From: Pseudomonas alloputida | GTDB lineage: Bacteria > Pseudomonadota > Gammaproteobacteria > Pseudomonadales > Pseudomonadaceae | Direction of reading: 5' to 3' | Length of the DNA: 64,000 nucleotides | NCBI RefSeq assembly: GCF_021283545.2 | Contig: NZ_CP128540.1 | Location: forward strand, 2,143,501 to 2,207,500 | Shown: positions 60,573-64,000 of the stretch, piece after piece | Layout: each line of letters opens with the position of its first letter | How positions within the stretch are numbered: position 1 is the first letter of the stretch | Notes under the pieces: generated by a model | Databases searched by the model: none | Seen by the model: the letters and a program-made list of their open reading frames with translations, nothing else | What the model was told of the DNA's origin: nothing | Program-made: the position numbers and the translations under genes

Positions 60573-63077
60573 TTGAAGAAATCCACCGCAACTCCAGCTC
60601 CATTGCCTGTGCCACTGTGGCGGCAGCAGCTGCATTATCGCCTCAAGGAAGGTGCGTTGATCGCTGTCGGCGCTCTGTGCCTGTACCTGTGGATGGCGCT
60701 GCTGACCTACGATACGTCGGACCCGGGCTTCAGCCACACCAGCAACGTCGACCAGGTGCAGAATGCGGCCGGGCGTGCCGGTGCCTATTTCGCCGACATC
60801 CTGTTCATGGTGCTGGGTTACTTCGCCTATATTTTCCCGCTGCTGCTGGCGGTCAAAACCTGGCAGATTTTCCGCGAACGCCACCAGCCGTGGGACTGGA
60901 GCGGCTGGCTGTTCTCCTGGCGGCTGATTGGCCTGGTGTTCCTGGTGCTGTCGGGGGCGGCACTGGCGCATATCCACTTCCACCCGCCCGCCAGCCTGCC
61001 GTTCTCCGCCGGTGGAGCACTGGGCGAAAGCCTGGGCGACCTGGCGCGCAACCTGCTGAACGTGCAGGGCAGCACGCTGATGTTCATTGCCCTGTTCCTG
61101 TTCGGCCTGACCGTCTTCACCGACCTGTCGTGGTTCAAGGTGATGGACCTGACCGGCAAGATCACCCTCGACCTGTTCGAACTGGTGCAAGGGGCTGCCA
61201 CCCGCTGGTGGGAAGCGCGCAACGAGCGCAAGCGCCTTGAGGCACAGCTGCGCGAGGACGAACCGGTGTTCAAGGCCGCGCCGATGGCTGCCGAGAAGCG
61301 CGAGCCGGCCAAGCCGTCACTGCGCGAGCGCATCCTCAAGCGTGAAGAGCCACCCGCTCAGCCGGTCGAGCCACGTGAGCCAACCCTTGCGCGCGAACCG
61401 ATTGTGCCGCCACGTGAAACGGCGCCTGAGGCATTGGCGCCGCGTGAAACCGTGGTGCCCCGCCAGCAGCACGCAGCGCCCACCATTGTGCCGCCGTCCG
61501 CCGCCAGCAGAGCGCCGGAGCCGAGCAAGCGGGCGATGAAGGAAAAGCAGGCGCCGCTGTTCGTCGACAGCGCCGTGGAAGGCACCTTGCCCTCGATTTC
61601 CATCCTCGACCCGGCCGAACAGAAGAAGATCGAGTATTCGCCAGAATCCTTGGCCGGCGTCGGCCAGCTGCTGGAAATCAAGCTCAAGGAGTTCGGTGTG
61701 GAAGTGGCGGTGGATTCGATCCACCCCGGCCCGGTGATTACCCGTTACGAAATCCAGCCGGCCGCTGGCGTGAAGGTCAGCCGCATCGCCAACCTGGCCA
61801 AGGACCTGGCGCGTTCGCTGGCCGTGACCAGTGTGCGAGTGGTCGAGGTCATCCCTGGCAAGACCACGGTAGGTATCGAGATACCCAACGAAAACCGCCA
61901 GATGGTGCGCTTCTCCGAAGTGCTGGCCACGCCGCAGTACGACGAGCAGAAATCGCCCGTCACGCTGGCGCTGGGCCACGACATTGGCGGCAAGCCGGTG
62001 ATCACCGACCTGGCCAAGATGCCGCACCTGTTGGTGGCCGGTACTACCGGCTCCGGTAAGTCGGTGGGTGTGAACGCGATGATTTTGTCGATCCTGTTCA
62101 AGTCCAGCCCGGAAGACGCGCGGCTGATCATGATCGACCCGAAAATGCTTGAACTGTCGATCTACGAAGGCATCCCGCACCTGCTGTGCCCGGTGGTCAC
62201 CGACATGAAGGACGCCGCCAATGCCCTGCGCTGGAGCGTGGCCGAAATGGAGCGGCGCTACAAACTGATGGCGGCCATGGGCGTGCGTAACCTGGCTGGT
62301 TTCAACCGCAAGATCAAGGACGCCCAGGAAGCCGGCGAAGTTATCCATGACCCGCTGTATCGCCGTGAGAGCATGGACGATGAGCCGCCTGCGCTGAAAA
62401 CCCTGCCGACCATCGTGGTGGTGGTGGACGAATTCGCCGACATGATGATGATCGTCGGCAAGAAGGTCGAAGAGCTGATCGCCCGTATCGCGCAGAAGGC
62501 ACGGGCGGCCGGTATTCACCTGATCCTCGCCACCCAGCGCCCGTCGGTGGACGTGATCACCGGCCTGATCAAGGCCAACATCCCGACTCGTATGGCGTTC
62601 CAGGTGTCGAGCAAGATCGACTCGCGTACCATCATCGACCAGGGCGGTGCCGAACAGCTGCTGGGCCATGGCGACATGCTGTACATGCCGCCGGGCACCA
62701 GTCTGCCGATCCGGGTGCACGGCGCATTCGTGTCCGACGACGAAGTGCACCGCACGGTCGAGGCGTGGAAGCTGCGTGGCGCCCCGGACTACAACGACGA
62801 CATCCTCAACGGCGTCGAAGAGGCCGGTAGCGGCTTTGACGGCGGCGGCGGCGGTGGCGAGGGTGACGATGCCGAAACCGACGCCCTGTATGATGAGGCG
62901 GTGCAATTCGTGCTCGAGAGCCGTCGCGCCTCCATTTCTGCCGTGCAACGCAAGCTGAAGATCGGCTACAACCGTGCCGCGCGCATGATCGAGTCGATGG
63001 AGATGGCCGGCGTTGTCACCCCGATGAACAGCAACGGCTCGCGGGAAGTGATAGCCCCGGGCGGCCCGCGCGACTGA
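60573..63077 (+). CDS. ftsK: DNA translocase FtsK
   Basis: An 834-residue septal DNA pump. Four hydrophobic segments fill the first 190 residues ([37 protein letters not shown] and others), then a short Pro/Glu/Arg-rich linker (about 215-310). The motor has Walker [16 protein letters not shown] and Walker [15 protein letters not shown]. The C-terminal gamma winged helix is [20 protein letters not shown]. The start appears to be TTG ([10 protein letters not shown]) behind AGGAATAGACGCGTT. The linker is much shorter than in E. coli, as usual for Pseudomonas. Confidence 0.95.
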
Positions 63078-63139
63078 TGAACACCCTGCCTGGCGCCAAC
63101 GGTGGCGCCAGGCCTTTTCAACGCTCAATGAGGATTCCC

Positions 63140-63763
63140 ATGCGCGCGATTCGCATGCTGTTGGTTTCTGCCCTGACCCTGGGCTCGGTTACTGCTTATG
63201 CCGGTGAGCAAGACGTACAACGCCTGACCCAGTTGCTGGAAAAGTCGCAGACCATCGAGGCCAACTTCTCCCAGCTGACCCTGGGCGCCGATGGCACCAG
63301 CCTGCAGGAAACCTCGGGCAAGATGACGGTCAAGCGCCCGGGCCTGTTCTACTGGCACACCGATGCACCGCAGGAGCAGGTGGTGGTGTCGGACGGCAAG
63401 AACGTCACCCTGTGGGACCCGGACCTGGAACAGGCCACCATCAAGAAGCTCGACGTGCGCCTGAACCAGACCCCGGCCTTGTTGCTGTCCGGTGACGTGT
63501 CGAAGATCAGCCAGAGCTTTGATATTGCGTCCAAGGAGCAGGGCGAAGTAATGGACTTCACCCTCAAGCCAAAGACCAAGGACACCCTGTTCGACTCGCT
63601 GCGCGTGTCGTTCCGCAAAGGCCTGATCAATGACATGCAGCTGATCGACAGCGTCGGCCAGCGCACCAACATCCTGTTCAATGGCGTCAAGGCCAACCAG
63701 GCGGTGCCGGACAGCAAGTTCAAGTTCGACATCCCCAAGGGCGCGGACGTGATCAAGGAGTAA
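63140..63763 (+). CDS. lolA: outer-membrane lipoprotein carrier protein LolA
   Basis: A 207-residue periplasmic chaperone ferrying lipoproteins from LolCDE to LolB. The signal peptide is [21 protein letters not shown], beginning at the ATG behind GAGGATTCCC; an in-frame ATG at 63077 would bury it. The mature part shows [20 protein letters not shown] and [19 protein letters not shown], typical of the half-barrel. It lies between ftsK and rarA, a conserved order. Confidence 0.95.
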
Positions 63764-63775
63764 CCAGAGCTCGCC

Positions 63776-64000
63776 ATGGACCTGTTTCGAAGCGAACCCG
63801 TCGCCCAGCCCCTGGCCGCCCGTCTGCGCCCGTCCAGCCTGGATGAGTACGTCGGCCAGGAGCACCTGCTGGCGCGCGGTAAACCGCTGCGCGAAGCGCT
63901 GGAACAAGGTGCGCTGCACTCGATGATCTTCTGGGGGCCGCCCGGGGTCGGCAAGACCACGCTGGCGCGGTTGCTGGCGCAGTTCTGCGATGCGCACTTC
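63776..64000 (+). CDS. rarA: replication-associated recombination protein RarA (5' part)
   Basis: 75 residues before the window ends. [40 protein letters not shown] and the Walker [18 protein letters not shown] identify the AAA+ clamp-loader-like ATPase RarA/MgsA acting at stalled forks. The ATG is 12 bases after the lolA stop. The gene continues past the right edge. Confidence 0.93.
   Translation, partial: MDLFRSEPVAQPLAARLRPSSLDEYVGQEHLLARGKPLREALEQGALHSMIFWGPPGVGKTTLARLLAQFCDAHF

Noticed and set aside
61317..63128. 603-residue reverse frame
   Set aside because: Shadow of ftsK; His/Arg/Asp-rich with no recognisable domain.

Overview
The window looks like a chromosomal segment of a Pseudomonas putida-group bacterium. 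The evidence is a GC-rich backbone, recognisably Pseudomonas gene neighbourhoods (aat-bpt-infA/clpA-clpS-cspD-icd, nudJ-mnmA-hflD-purB, ftsK-lolA-rarA), a glycogen/trehalose operon, and many copies of P. putida-type REP palindromes (core CGCGGGTAAACCCGCTCCTACA). I see no rRNA, tRNA, CRISPR array or insertion sequence.

Region by region. 1-897 holds the start of a passenger-less autotransporter barrel gene that runs off the left edge. 1214-12854 is one leftward glycogen/trehalose block: glgA, treZ, malQ, treY, a small DUF2934 protein, glgX and an endonuclease/exonuclease/phosphatase-family gene. GlgA makes alpha-glucan, TreY and TreZ turn it into trehalose, and MalQ and GlgX remodel and debranch it. 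13752-19723 is an orphan type VI secretion island: VgrG with a C-terminal extension, a membrane-segment effector with a PoNe-like PD-(D/E)xK nuclease tip, two tandem PoNi-type immunity genes and a stand-alone PAAR protein. 20136-24483 carries gnd, zwf and a GH15 glucosidase. 24550-33091 is the reductive pyrimidine-degradation locus: a VOC protein, a TetR regulator, preA, preT and dihydropyrimidinase, divergent from an NCS1 nucleobase transporter and an M20 carbamoyl-beta-alanine hydrolase.

33088-38159 contains rnz, blc, nhaB, a dienoyl-CoA isomerase-like crotonase and nudC. 38160-40882 is a mosaic: a truncated second copy of a TSUP permease, an orphan Rhs-core protein, the intact TSUP gene, and another unrelated orphan Rhs-core protein. 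Both Rhs genes are AT-richer than their surroundings. 41002-45402 has an alpha/beta hydrolase, a DadA/PuuB-type FAD oxidoreductase and topB.

45570-64000 is core genome: a GNAT, roxA, purB, hflD, mnmA, nudJ, then the two unrelated NADP isocitrate dehydrogenases in divergent orientation, cspD, clpS-clpA, infA, bpt, aat, ftsK (with a LexA-like box upstream), lolA and the beginning of rarA.

The most unusual material is the T6SS island, where the toxin tip and first immunity gene differ in base composition from the second immunity gene, and the Rhs/TSUP mosaic. Most start codons were moved inward from the longest open frame to the codon with the best Shine-Dalgarno or family fit. Base-composition statements are by eye.
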